Below the pieces are notes generated by a model. That model was not told the origin of the DNA. It worked only from the letters and a program-made list of their open reading frames with translations, and searched no databases. DNA of 64,000 nucleotides from assembly GCF_036985505.1 (NCBI RefSeq), contig NZ_BTGQ01000004.1:186001-250000 (forward strand). Direction: 5' to 3'. Below are positions 9,693 through 17,771 of this stretch, piece after piece. The translations under genes were made by a program, and so were the position numbers. The first letter of the stretch is position 1; the number at the start of each line of letters is the position of its first letter. The DNA comes from Croceitalea sp947503285 (GTDB taxonomy: Bacteria > Bacteroidota > Bacteroidia > Flavobacteriales > Flavobacteriaceae).

Positions 9693-10150
9693 GTCTCCTA
9701 AAAAGAATGATAGTCAATCCTAGGGGATTTTTGAAAAATTCAAAATATGTAGAAAGTTCGACATCTGATAGAATTCTTGAAAAAGAAGAAATTCCACATA
9801 ATTTGGATAGCGTAGCACTTTTTAAGCCTCTATGCAAAGGTCTCGCTGGATTTCAAAGCGTTGCAAGACCTTAAATATGGATTGAACGACTATCACCTAA
9901 AAGGAGAAAGACTTAATATCGACTGTAGACCAACTAAATAAAGATTATTTTCTCCGTAAATCACCATATTCACGTTCTAAATTCTGCATCTTGACATACA
10001 CCATGATACCTTCATCGATCTCATTGCCAGAACTTACTACAGAATAAACCTTATCCCATAAATGCCACCTCTAAAATTGTTTGGACAATATCCTGGATTC
10101 CGAAACCAACCCCAGATTAGATTGCATTAGTAAAATAACCATAAGTTTTA
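9693..10150. pseudogene. Decayed intergenic stretch with coding remnants on both strands
   Basis: There is no intact gene here. On the plus strand, about 9765-9940 reads as two short overlapping frames that look protein-like (IPHNLDSVALFKPLCKG, then DLKYGLNDYHLKGERLNID), as if frameshifted. On the minus strand, 9945-10070 reads 41 clean codons (DKVYSVVSSGNEIDEGIMV then VYVKMQNLEREYGDLRRK and a stop) without a start; it may continue upstream in another frame (GVGFGIQDIVQTILEVAF). I do not recognise either family. The stretch sits between susD and a susD fragment and is best read as gene debris. Confidence 0.35.
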
Positions 10151-10323
10151 TTCGGTCAAGGTAAGAGTTGTTAGGGTTTACCGGAAACATGAAACGCATA
10201 CCGTTAATTTACCACCAACCTAACTATATAAGGCGGCTCTGATATACTTCTAAAAAGACACATCGGTTTCATTTTTAGATTGTTTTATTTGAATTAGCTA
10301 TCAACATCTTCAGAGCTGCCTCC
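10151..10323 (+). ncRNA. Structured leader element, copy 2
   Basis: Same organisation as copy 1. A GGTAA/TTACC hairpin (10160-10182) comes first. A closing helix pairs GGCGGCTCTGA (10232-10242) with TCAGAGCTGCC (10310-10320), with one G-U. The inner hairpin is CTAAAAA/TTTTTAG (10250-10278), and TTGAATTAG is at 10289-10297. It lies just upstream of the susD fragment, so it was probably the leader of a susCD operon that has been largely deleted. Confidence 0.6.
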
Positions 10324-10347
10324 ATATAGTTATTTTTAGGACGATAA

Positions 10348-10641
10348 AGGTCATCGAAAACCGTATGTACCGGTTCCCCATTAAACGATATCAATAGACT
10401 TCGAAATCGTGCAGGTTTAGCCAATTTAGCAAGTGTGGAATTAGATGCTATTCTTTTAGAACGCAGAAAAGAACTTTGCTTTGAAGGTCATCGTAGAATG
10501 GATCTTTTGAGAAACAATCAAAACCTTAGACCAGATGGCGGTGCCGACTCTGCCCCGGGGGCAAATAAGGTAATTTTCCCCATTGTAGAAGATGAAATCA
10601 CGAATAACCCAAACATCACACAAAATCCGAGTAGTTTTTAA
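10348..10641 (+). pseudogene. C-terminal fragment of a second SusD-type protein
   Basis: The open frame from 10348 has no plausible start and an in-frame stop just before it. It encodes about 97 residues matching the end of SusD/RagB proteins: LNDINRLRNRAGLANL, then AILLERRKELCFEGHRRMDLLR and the terminal NNPNITQNPSSF. The missing susC and the first three quarters of susD imply a large deletion between the leader element and the 3' end. An internal ATG at 10435 could start a 68-residue peptide, but it would not fold as SusD. A 15-bp terminator hairpin follows. Confidence 0.8.
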
Positions 10642-10661
10642 AATACTTCATCAATCAAATG

Positions 10662-10697
10662 AAAACCACTATTCAACTATTTTGAATAGTGGTTTTT
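10662..10697 (+). terminator. Intrinsic terminator after the susD fragment
   Basis: A 15-bp perfect stem (AAAACCACTATTCAA / TTGAATAGTGGTTTT) with a 5-nt loop and a T-rich end. It lies only about 20 nt before the next start codon. Confidence 0.85.
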
Positions 10698-10717
10698 TGA
10701 CTTCTCAAATCCATTTT

Positions 10718-11413
10718 ATGAAAAAAGTCGGTTTTTATTTTTTACTGTTCCTTGGCATCGCAAGTTTTGGGCAAATTCAACCCAATCAATCGGGTTCCCT
10801 GAATGAACTGTCATTTTATGTAAACACCAATACTAGAAATTATGAAGACGTAACGGGTTCAAAATATATCTTCGATGACTTCAAACCTGCCAAAATAAAA
10901 GGATTTAAAGGAGTCCATGAGGTTCGTTTTGATGTTGTTGACAATAGTATTGAATTCAAAAATAATGATGGAAGCATTCTTTTTCTTTCTAAGAATCAAC
11001 CCTATGTCATTGAATTCATTGGTGATACTCTTAAGCGAATATTTGAAATCCACAAGTTTCTTAAACCAAATAAGAAAATTGAGACTACCTTCTTTGAAAA
11101 AAGATTTGATACGGAGAAATACATTCTTTACAAAAGATACCGTATTAAATATGAGCCGGAAAAGCCGGCAAAAAGTAGTTATGAAAAAAAGGTCGAGGCA
11201 AAATTCACGCGACTTGAAGATGCCTATTACTTGAATAATCCACTAAAATCTACGGATTACCTCATTGAGATACCGAGAAAAAAGAAGCCATTTTATGCAT
11301 TTTTCGCTCCTCGACAAGCCGCTATAAAAACATTCGTGAAAAAAAATGGCATTAATCCCAATATCGAAAAAGATGTGCTAAAGACATTAGAATATTACTT
11401 TAATACAAATTGA
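10718..11413 (+). CDS. Secreted protein of unknown function
   Basis: 231 residues from the ATG at 10718. That start is preferred because it begins a classical signal peptide (MKKVGFYFLLFLGIASFGQ), whereas the longer open frame would start inside the susD fragment. The mature protein is lysine-rich and mixed alpha/beta, with YEKKVEAKFTRLEDAYYL in the middle and FFAPRQAAIKTFVKKNGIN near the end. It probably faces the periplasm or outer membrane. I do not recognise a domain family. It sits between two leader-element copies inside a decayed region, so it may be a former susCD-operon passenger. Confidence 0.65.
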   Translation: MKKVGFYFLLFLGIASFGQIQPNQSGSLNELSFYVNTNTRNYEDVTGSKYIFDDFKPAKIKGFKGVHEVRFDVVDNSIEFKNNDGSILFLSKNQPYVIEFIGDTLKRIFEIHKFLKPNKKIETTFFEKRFDTEKYILYKRYRIKYEPEKPAKSSYEKKVEAKFTRLEDAYYLNNPLKSTDYLIEIPRKKKPFYAFFAPRQAAIKTFVKKNGINPNIEKDVLKTLEYYFNTN

Positions 11414-11460
11414 GTTTAAGCAATTAAGATTAATTCGACCAAGCATCAAGTAATTATTTA

Positions 11461-11622
11461 TCGGCTTAGGTAAAAGTTGATAAGACTTACCTAAAATCAA
11501 TGTGATAATGCGTTAATTACCTAGGCTTAACTATGTATGACAGCTCTGGTATCATCTAAAAAATTTATCTCATTTTTAGATTACATATTTGAATTAGCTA
11601 TACAAAGGCCAGGGCTGTCTTT
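11461..11622 (+). ncRNA. Structured leader element, copy 3 (orphan)
   Basis: The hairpin AGGTAA/TTACCT (11468-11492) comes first. The closing helix pairs GACAGCTCTGG (11539-11549) with CCAGGGCTGTC (11609-11619), with one G-U. The inner hairpin is CTAAAAA/TTTTTAG (11556-11579), and TTGAATTAG is at 11589-11597. No susC follows; the next gene is convergent. It is either an orphan remnant of a deleted operon or a free-standing RNA. Confidence 0.55.
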
Positions 11623-11677
11623 ACATATGATCAAGGAAGTTATGATTGACCGGCACAGAAGGTTCATGCAAGTACCA

Positions 11678-12463
11678 CTAAGTTGTCAACTTTGACAAAT
11701 AGCCGATCACCTTGTCATTAAAGACCAAAGGCTGTTCTACATTGACCACATGGCCGCAGTTTTCTACTACAAATAGTTCAGATACGCGGTGACTTTTAAC
11801 AATCTTTTGAATTGTCGGTAAAAAAAGATAATCTTCGGCGCCCATGACATAAAGCGTGGGTATTTTGATATCGACCGTTCTAAAGAACCGTAACAGTGGG
11901 TTAATCTCTGAGGTGAGTTTAAACCACCTTATAAATTCTTTTTGGTACAATTTTTTGGCCTCACGAACAAATAGAAGACGAGATTCCCTATGGTTTTTAT
12001 TAGGCATGATTACAAATGCAAAGAACTTGTACAGCCATAAATAGGGTACGATTGATTTGAAGATCACCCCTAATCGCATCAAGACCTGCGAACGAAAATT
12101 CAATTTCATAATTGCACCACCCATGACCATACTGGCCACTCGGTCTGGGTAGTTCTCTGCAAGGTTTCGAATAAGTATGGTACCTAGTGAAATACCAACA
12201 AAATGCGATTTCTCGATTTTTTCGTGATCGATTACCTTAACGATATCCTCAGTAATACTATCAAAGGTATACTTATCACTAAAAGCATCTTTCAGATTTG
12301 GTTTTGAGTTTCCGTGCCCCCTTAAATCTAAAAGCAGTATGTTGAAATGTTGTTTAAAATCCCTTAACTGCTTGTACCATATTGTAGAACTTCCTCCGGC
12401 ACCATGTACAAAGGTTACCCATTCTTTAGAAGTTTTGTGTTGATATTTGGTGTAATGCAGCAA
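11678..12463 (-). CDS. Alpha/beta-fold hydrolase
   Basis: 261 residues. Oxyanion-hole motif HGAGGSST (20-27), nucleophile elbow GISLG with Ser92, acid Asp211 in MGAEDYLF and His238 in NCGHVV give a complete catalytic triad of the alpha/beta hydrolase superfamily. A cap-like insertion (about 125-185) lies between the nucleophile and acid segments. There is no signal peptide, so it is cytoplasmic. Substrate specificity cannot be inferred; esterase, lipase-like and C-C hydrolase relatives share these motifs. It is a single gene convergent with the decayed susCD region. Confidence 0.85.
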   Translation of the reverse strand: MLHYTKYQHKTSKEWVTFVHGAGGSSTIWYKQLRDFKQHFNILLLDLRGHGNSKPNLKDAFSDKYTFDSITEDIVKVIDHEKIEKSHFVGISLGTILIRNLAENYPDRVASMVMGGAIMKLNFRSQVLMRLGVIFKSIVPYLWLYKFFAFVIMPNKNHRESRLLFVREAKKLYQKEFIRWFKLTSEINPLLRFFRTVDIKIPTLYVMGAEDYLFLPTIQKIVKSHRVSELFVVENCGHVVNVEQPLVFNDKVIGYLSKLTT

Positions 12464-12644
12464 AAATAAAATTTGGGCTAAAATACGTTAAATTTTAACT
12501 AACAAACACAGCGACATAAGGTGACAATTGCCAATTTGAAGTTAAAATTAGACAAACTACCTGATTTATAGGTGTATACACTTGAAACCTATAGTCTAAA
12601 AACGGATTTGGAACGTATCTTTGGTATAACAAATCTTATTCGTT

Positions 12645-12839
12645 ATGGAAAATCAATATTGTAGGGTTGGTTCGGTCAAACCAATCACAAGTGGAAATCA
12701 GGCCATAGCCGTTTTAGAGTACCGCTACCAACATTTTTTAGAAAAAGCTTCCAATATGGGTAACATTGATTCCCGTCTTGCCGATTTTTTTGAATCAAAG
12801 GCCCAAAGTATCAAAAGAACCTTGGAAAACCTGATTTAA
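12645..12839 (+). CDS. Small conserved-looking protein of unknown function
   Basis: 64 residues, mildly basic, predicted mostly helical, with an amphipathic C-terminal helix (SRLADFFESKAQSIKRTLENL). It has its own start and about 180 bp of upstream sequence. Its stop codon overlaps the pyrF stop by 4 bp in a convergent arrangement. The clean reading frame and coding-like composition make it a likely real gene. I do not recognise its family. Confidence 0.6.
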   Translation: MENQYCRVGSVKPITSGNQAIAVLEYRYQHFLEKASNMGNIDSRLADFFESKAQSIKRTLENLI

Positions 12840-13663
12840 ATAAAACCTATTTTATTAAGTTCCAATTGCATTTCATTTTGAATTGCCATTGCTTTTTCCC
12901 CTGCCGCGATAGCAAAATCAGGTGCGGTCGACGCATAGATAATACCTCTGCTGGAGTTTATCAATAAACCGACTTCGTTGGTCATACCGTATTTGCAGAC
13001 ATCTTGTAAATTGCCCCCTTGGGCGCCCACACCTGGAACCAATAAAAAGCTATTAGGCACTATTTCGCGAACCTCCTTTAAGTATTCAGCTTTAGTAGCC
13101 CCCACCACATACATTAACCTTTCAGAATGATCATAGGTCTTTGATACCTTCAGCACTTCTTTGTACAACTCGTTTTCATTCACTTTTTGGGTTTGAAAAT
13201 CGAAAGCCCCTTGATTTGAGGTCAAGGCCAGAAGAATGGTATGTTTATCTTCAAAAGCTAAAAAAGGCTCTACAGAGTCTTTACCCATATAGGGTGCTAT
13301 GGTCAACGAATCAAAATTCAACGCTTCAAAAAATGCCTTCGCATATCGGGTCGAGGTATTTCCAATATCACCTCTCTTGGCATCGGCAATAGTAAACTGT
13401 TCCGGGTAGTTTTCGTTAAGATAGTCGATGGTCTTTTCCAACGACTTCCACCCTTTCAGACCATATGCTTCATAAAATGCAATATTGGGTTTGTAGGCCA
13501 CACAGAATTCTTGTGTGGCATCAATGATAGCTTTGTTAAAACTAAAGATGGGATCTTCCTCTTGTAAAAGATGTTTCGGAATCTTATCCAGATCCGTATC
13601 CAAGCCGACACATAAAAAAGATTTTTTTCTTCTTATTTGGGCTACTAATTCTTGTATCTTCAT
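12836..13663 (-). CDS. pyrF: Orotidine 5'-phosphate decarboxylase
   Basis: 275 residues, the long bacterial (type 2) form. CVGLDTDLDKIPKHL at the N-terminus, the catalytic DAKRGDIGNTSTRYAKAF block and the phosphate-binding PGVGAQGG near the C-terminus are all present. It decarboxylates OMP to UMP, the last step of de novo pyrimidine synthesis, in the cytoplasm. It is downstream of prfA and the four-helix-bundle gene on the same strand (15-bp gap to the latter), so co-transcription is likely. Confidence 0.95.
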   Translation of the reverse strand: MKIQELVAQIRRKKSFLCVGLDTDLDKIPKHLLQEEDPIFSFNKAIIDATQEFCVAYKPNIAFYEAYGLKGWKSLEKTIDYLNENYPEQFTIADAKRGDIGNTSTRYAKAFFEALNFDSLTIAPYMGKDSVEPFLAFEDKHTILLALTSNQGAFDFQTQKVNENELYKEVLKVSKTYDHSERLMYVVGATKAEYLKEVREIVPNSFLLVPGVGAQGGNLQDVCKYGMTNEVGLLINSSRGIIYASTAPDFAIAAGEKAMAIQNEMQLELNKIGFI

Positions 13664-13677
13664 TATGAGGTGTTAGG

Positions 13678-14046
13678 TTATCGGTTTAGGGTTTGCTTTT
13701 CCGCGTATTTTTTCAATGAGTTGATGCTCTTTTGAAGTTGATTTAGGCTCTCTATAATCTCTGAATACTTAGATTGAGAAATAAATCCGACTTCCAATGA
13801 AATAAGCAGTTGTGTCTCCAACTCAAATGAAGATCCTAATGCAATTTGAAGAAACCGACTAAAATCTTTTTGGGATTCCCTTGAGCAACCCTCAGCAATA
13901 TTGGATGGAATTGAAATTGCAGAACGAGACATTTGAGAAGAAAGACCATACTTCTCCGCACTTGGAAATGTATTTACAAGTAAATAAACTTTTTTGACTA
14001 AAAGAATTCCACTCTTCCATATTTCTAAATCTCTAAAATTCCTCAT
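13678..14046 (-). CDS. Four-helix-bundle protein (23S rRNA IVS / S23 family)
   Basis: 122 residues, the usual size. The family opening (FRDLEIWKSGILLVKKVY), the central SSQMSRSAISIPSNIAEGCSR and the following FSRFLQIALGSSFELETQL define the S23 four-helix bundle. The family was first noticed in intervening sequences of 23S rRNA genes, but in Bacteroidetes it usually lies as a lone gene between housekeeping genes, as here between prfA and pyrF. The molecular role is unknown. Such genes are frequent late insertions, and this one probably interrupted an ancestral prfA-pyrF operon. Confidence 0.9.
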   Translation of the reverse strand: MRNFRDLEIWKSGILLVKKVYLLVNTFPSAEKYGLSSQMSRSAISIPSNIAEGCSRESQKDFSRFLQIALGSSFELETQLLISLEVGFISQSKYSEIIESLNQLQKSINSLKKYAEKQTLNR

Positions 14047-14091
14047 TATTTAAAAATAAAAAGTGCCAAAACCTATAACCCAAAACCTTAA

Positions 14092-15168
14092 TTAAAAAAT
14101 CTCTGAAGCTTCCTTTAACTTTTCGGTATTCTCTACCAACATCAATTCATCGATTATTTTTTGAACATCACCATTGATAATATTCTGCAAATCATAAAGG
14201 GTCAAACCAATTCTGTGGTCGGTGACCCTACCCTGCGGATAATTATAAGTCCTGATTTTTGCGGAACGGTCACCACTACTGACCTGTGAGTTACGTTTGG
14301 CTGCGTCTGCCTCTTGTTTTTTTGCCAATTCTAGATCATACAGACGTGAACGTAGCACTTTAAACGCTTTTTCCTTGTTTTTGTGTTGTGATTTTTGATC
14401 TTGACATTGTGCCACCAAACCTGTCGGAACGTGTGTTAAACGCACGGCTGAATAAGTGGTATTCACCGATTGGCCCCCTGGGCCGGAAGAGCAGAAAAAA
14501 TCAATTCGAACATCTTTGGGATCTATTTGGACGTCAAATTCTTCGGCTTCAGGAATTACCATTACCGTCGCCGCGCTTGTATGCACCCTTCCCTGGGTTT
14601 CTGTCTGGGGCACGCGCTGTACCCGATGAACCCCAGCCTCAAACTTGAGCGTACCATAAACATCTTCACCGGTTACCTCAAAATGGATTTCTTTATACCC
14701 CCCACTGGTACCTTCGCTTAAATCAATAATATTGGTTTTCCATCCCTTTGATTCACAATATTTGGTATACATGCGGTAGAGATCCCCTGCAAAGATACTG
14801 GCCTCATCACCACCCGTACCTGCCCGAACTTCCATGACCACGTCTTTGGAATCTTCCGGGTCTTTGGGAATAAGCATGAGTTTTATCTCTTCTTCCAACT
14901 TTGGCAGTGCCTCTTTGGCCTCGTCATATTGCATTTTGGCCATTTCAACCATTTCTGGATCACTACCATCTGCAATAATCTCTTCTGCCTCAGCTAAATT
15001 ATTGGTTAGGGTAATATAGGTCTCCCGCTTATCACAAAGGTTTTTTAGATCCTTATATTCTTTGTTGAGCTTTACGTAACGCTTCTGGTCGGCAATAATA
15101 TCTGGTTGAATGATAAGATCGGCAACTTCGTCAAAGCGTTGCTTAACAATGTTCAATTTTTCAAGCAT
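14092..15168 (-). CDS. prfA: Peptide chain release factor 1
   Basis: 358 residues, normal for RF1. It has the codon-recognition region with the RF1-type PxT motif (here PQT in RVQRVPQTETQGRVHTS) and the GGQ motif in SSGPGGQSVNTT that triggers peptidyl-tRNA hydrolysis; the Gln is the usual methylation site. It recognises UAA and UAG in the ribosomal A site. It starts the minus-strand group prfA, four-helix-bundle gene, pyrF, and is divergent from the small membrane protein gene at 15226. Confidence 0.97.
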   Translation of the reverse strand: MLEKLNIVKQRFDEVADLIIQPDIIADQKRYVKLNKEYKDLKNLCDKRETYITLTNNLAEAEEIIADGSDPEMVEMAKMQYDEAKEALPKLEEEIKLMLIPKDPEDSKDVVMEVRAGTGGDEASIFAGDLYRMYTKYCESKGWKTNIIDLSEGTSGGYKEIHFEVTGEDVYGTLKFEAGVHRVQRVPQTETQGRVHTSAATVMVIPEAEEFDVQIDPKDVRIDFFCSSGPGGQSVNTTYSAVRLTHVPTGLVAQCQDQKSQHKNKEKAFKVLRSRLYDLELAKKQEADAAKRNSQVSSGDRSAKIRTYNYPQGRVTDHRIGLTLYDLQNIINGDVQKIIDELMLVENTEKLKEASEIF

Positions 15169-15225
15169 AGTTCATTCGTCGTATAATTAAGCGAATTTAC
15201 GATTAATTTGTACATTTAATTCGCT

Positions 15226-15534
15226 ATGACCGCCCTTCTGTATCGCGCTACCTATTTTGCTGCTTTCCTTTTTTGTAGGGCCTTACTATTGGTTTCAACA
15301 ATCTTCGGGCTTTTCCTTTTCATCATAAAACTACCACTATCACTGGTATTGCCCATTAAATTGCTTTTTTGGGTCTTTTTGTATTTTGTTTGGACGGAGC
15401 AACGGCTAAAGCAACGATTGATTTTTTATTACAACTTAGGGCTATCCAAGAAAGTTCTATTTTACGTCGCTTTTCTCTATGATTTACTTTTAACAATAGG
15501 CTTAAACCTCATTTTGTATTGGTTCTTGAAATAG
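15226..15534 (+). CDS. Small membrane protein paired with an ABC ATPase
   Basis: 102 residues with three hydrophobic segments (about 5-22, 25-50 and 80-102) and a basic linker in between. It overlaps the start of the downstream ATPase gene by 16 bp, so the two are translationally coupled. It is too small to be a full ABC permease, so it may be an accessory or a degenerate membrane subunit. No family recognised. Confidence 0.6.
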   Translation: MTALLYRATYFAAFLFCRALLLVSTIFGLFLFIIKLPLSLVLPIKLLFWVFLYFVWTEQRLKQRLIFYYNLGLSKKVLFYVAFLYDLLLTIGLNLILYWFLK

Positions 15535-16178
15535 ATAACATAGAACTGAGCTTCGGTTCAAAACAAATCTTACATGGTATCTACCTCAAAGCTGAGCAAG
15601 GAAAAATCACGGCATTACTTGGACGCAATGGATCTGGTAAAACCTCATTACTGAACATTATTTTTGGAAGTTTAAAGCCAAAATATGCCTCGATAAGAAT
15701 TGATGGAAAAAACAGAACCAAACCCTTGTTTGCTGCTAGGAACGTTGCCTATTTGCCCCAACACGCATTACTCCCGAAAACGATTAAATTGGTAACGGCC
15801 TTTAATTTGTTTCAAGTCGACTGGCAGGAATTCATTTCGCGTTTTCAAAATTTCTCCATTTATAAAAACATACCTATTGCCGAACTTTCAAGTGGGGAAA
15901 TGCGTCTTGTAGAAACCTATCTCATTCTAAGCAAAGATTGCGACATTATCTTGTTGGATGAGCCTTTCTCTTTCATTGCACCAGTTTATATCGAACAACT
16001 AAAAGAACGGTTGCTCGAATTGAAAAAAGAAAAAACCATCATAATTACCGATCACTACTACCAAGATATCTTAAGCGTGGGGGACAGTATCTATCTTTTA
16101 AAAGACGGTTCTTCAAAATTTGTTACAAATCAAGAAAGTCTGATAAGGGAAGGGTATCTACCCGTTAATCCACAATAA
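15519..16178 (+). CDS. ABC transporter ATP-binding protein
   Basis: 219 residues. Walker A GRNGSGKTS, Q-loop YLPQHALLP, a variant signature LSSGEMR, Walker B DIILLDEPF and the H-switch ITDHYYQD are present in order. It hydrolyses ATP to drive transport or a remodelling step. It starts at TTG inside the preceding membrane-protein gene, and this gives the correct N-terminus (LEIDNIELSFG). No full-length permease is next to it, so the partner and the substrate are unknown. The 3' end overlaps the convergent DUF3570 gene by 14 bp. Confidence 0.85.
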   Translation: MVLEIDNIELSFGSKQILHGIYLKAEQGKITALLGRNGSGKTSLLNIIFGSLKPKYASIRIDGKNRTKPLFAARNVAYLPQHALLPKTIKLVTAFNLFQVDWQEFISRFQNFSIYKNIPIAELSSGEMRLVETYLILSKDCDIILLDEPFSFIAPVYIEQLKERLLELKKEKTIIITDHYYQDILSVGDSIYLLKDGSSKFVTNQESLIREGYLPVNPQ

Positions 16179-17430
16179 ACGTGGTACCTAGGGTCAAGAT
16201 GGATGCCGTCAGCCCATCACTTCTATCGTAATAATTGAACCTTAGGTCAATAGTTTTTAAACCAAAAAGGAAAAGTCGCGTCTTGGTAAGAATATCTTTG
16301 TACTGTACCCCAAACCCGTATTGATTGGCGGTGTATTCAGAAAGGTCAAAATCAGAAGTGTAGAAATCAAAAGTTGACTGTGCAATCTCTTTTTGAAAAA
16401 AATAATCAGCTGCGGTCTGTTGATAATAACGGTATGTAGGATAGATAGTGAACTTATCGCTAAGCCTTACAGGCACCTCTAAGCTCGCCGTATGTGATTG
16501 AATGCCCCAATCATCGAAGTAATAGCGGTAATAACTGCGCAATACTATAATATCATTTAAATAATAGTTCAATCGCCCCCCTATAGGTACTTTAAAGCGG
16601 GTGTCCGGCAGACGTTCCACGTCATCGGCCAATTGAAAATCCTCAATAAAAAAGTCTTGTACATCGCCAAAATAAACCCGCTGAAAAGGAGTGCTCAGCA
16701 ATCCGTTCTGAGCAACCAAATCAACGGAAAGCGAACCTTGTATGCGTTTGGTAAGAATCTGGGAAAAACCAAACGATAAAGAATACGAATTGCGATTCTC
16801 ATTTTCAAAACGTTCAAATATGGGGTCATACCCCGCAATGTTTTCAGCGAAACCACCACGCAGTTCCACGGGATACTGAGGATTCCAACTATCTAAAAAT
16901 ACTTGACCCGAAATCGATATTTCGGTATTCTTCTCATTGAACAAATACGCGTACGAACCACCAAACCCAACTGAAAAGTAATCGTACTCATTGGACACAT
17001 ACCCCTTTGCGGACCATATCTTGTTACGGTCATCTGAGGAATGTGAATACGAAGGATTGAAGTAGACCAACTCATCAGTGCGCGATTCGCCCGAGGAAGC
17101 ATCAAAAGGCGAAGCTCGCCCTTGACTATCAAAAGGGTTTACATTACTCGACGACGCCGAGGTATAGGCCGAAATACCAACATCAATGGTCAAAACATCG
17201 TCTTTATTCAAGGGCATCCTCAAAACCAGGGTGGATGTGGCATCGGTCAACTCTTCTGTACCTTCACCTCCATTGACTGCGGCATTTTGCCCATCTTGAC
17301 CGTAGTAACTAAAAAGCATGTCCAATTCACCGGCTTCCAGCACCCTCTTTTTATAAGAAGTAGTGGTTTGTTGGGCTGAGCAACAGAGATGTGCAAGAAA
17401 ACAAATTAAAATTGAAAAAGACTGCCTCAA
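16165..17430 (-). CDS. DUF3570 outer-membrane-type protein
   Basis: A TTG at 17430 gives 421 residues with a good signal peptide (SFSILICFLAHLCCSAQQ). The longer frame from the ATG at 17535 would read through a palindromic repeat and a hairpin, so it is less likely. The mature protein matches DUF3570: many alternating beta-strands (SYSLSFGFSQILTKRIQG, NYYLNDIIVLRSYYRYYFDDW, DIRFNY-like end) as expected for an outer-membrane beta-barrel. It is the last gene of a five-gene set with a DUF4266 lipoprotein, ApbE, a thioredoxin and a Rieske protein. That context suggests an envelope redox role, which is inferred. The start is uncertain. Confidence 0.8.
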   Translation of the reverse strand: MRQSFSILICFLAHLCCSAQQTTTSYKKRVLEAGELDMLFSYYGQDGQNAAVNGGEGTEELTDATSTLVLRMPLNKDDVLTIDVGISAYTSASSSNVNPFDSQGRASPFDASSGESRTDELVYFNPSYSHSSDDRNKIWSAKGYVSNEYDYFSVGFGGSYAYLFNEKNTEISISGQVFLDSWNPQYPVELRGGFAENIAGYDPIFERFENENRNSYSLSFGFSQILTKRIQGSLSVDLVAQNGLLSTPFQRVYFGDVQDFFIEDFQLADDVERLPDTRFKVPIGGRLNYYLNDIIVLRSYYRYYFDDWGIQSHTASLEVPVRLSDKFTIYPTYRYYQQTAADYFFQKEIAQSTFDFYTSDFDLSEYTANQYGFGVQYKDILTKTRLFLFGLKTIDLRFNYYDRSDGLTASILTLGTTFIVD

Positions 17431-17490
17431 AATAAACTTTAAATTTTTTAAACCATTCCAACTTCCATCAACAAACTTAATTTTAAAAGA

Positions 17491-17510
17491 CCCTTCGACT
17501 TCGCTCAGGG
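17491..17510. repeat. Short palindromic dispersed-type repeat
   Basis: The 20-nt imperfect palindrome CCCTTCGACTTCGCTCAGGG resembles small palindromic units scattered in many bacterial genomes. Only this copy is in the window. It lies in the spacer between the DUF4266 and DUF3570 genes and, if the longer ATG were used, would be translated into the DUF3570 N-terminus. Confidence 0.5.
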
Positions 17511-17524
17511 TAAGTTCAACCATC

Positions 17525-17544
17525 AAAGTTCGCAAGCGAACTTT
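17525..17544. other. Hairpin between DUF4266 and DUF3570 genes
   Basis: A 9-bp perfect stem (AAAGTTCGC / GCGAACTTT) with a 2-nt centre, 10 bp after the DUF4266 stop. There is no T-run on the minus strand, so it is more likely an mRNA-processing or stability element than a full terminator. Confidence 0.45.
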
Positions 17545-17554
17545 TGGGTTTCAC

Positions 17555-17764
17555 TTAATTACAACCACATCCACCACCGGATTTTCCTCCATTGGCCCCG
17601 GAAGCGGCTTCACGATAGATTTGGAAATTTGTTTCAAAGCGTTCCATACCTTTTAAACTCAATTGCATTTCGCCATCGTTCAAGTATACTTTTTCATATT
17701 CCCTGACGACCACACATGAGCTGTTTGCAACTACTATAAGAATTAAGAGAGTCAATTTTTTCAT
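17555..17764 (-). CDS. DUF4266 small lipoprotein
   Basis: 69 residues from the ATG at 17764, chosen because it gives a compact lipoprotein signal (MKKLTLLILIVVANSSC, Cys about 17). The conserved DUF4266 core (REYEKVYLNDGEMQLSL then MERFETNFQIYREAASG) is followed by a glycine/cysteine tail ending GGGCGCN. It is an envelope lipoprotein of unknown function. The two Cys at the C-terminus could bind a metal or be reduced by the neighbouring thioredoxin-like protein (inference). It lies 7 bp from apbE within the same operon. Confidence 0.8.
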   Translation of the reverse strand: MKKLTLLILIVVANSSCVVVREYEKVYLNDGEMQLSLKGMERFETNFQIYREAASGANGGKSGGGCGCN

Positions 17765-17771
17765 TTCAAGA

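Noticed and set aside
9653..9874. 73-codon plus-strand ORF after susD
   Set aside because: It begins inside the terminator hairpin and has no start context. Only parts look protein-like, so it is treated as debris.
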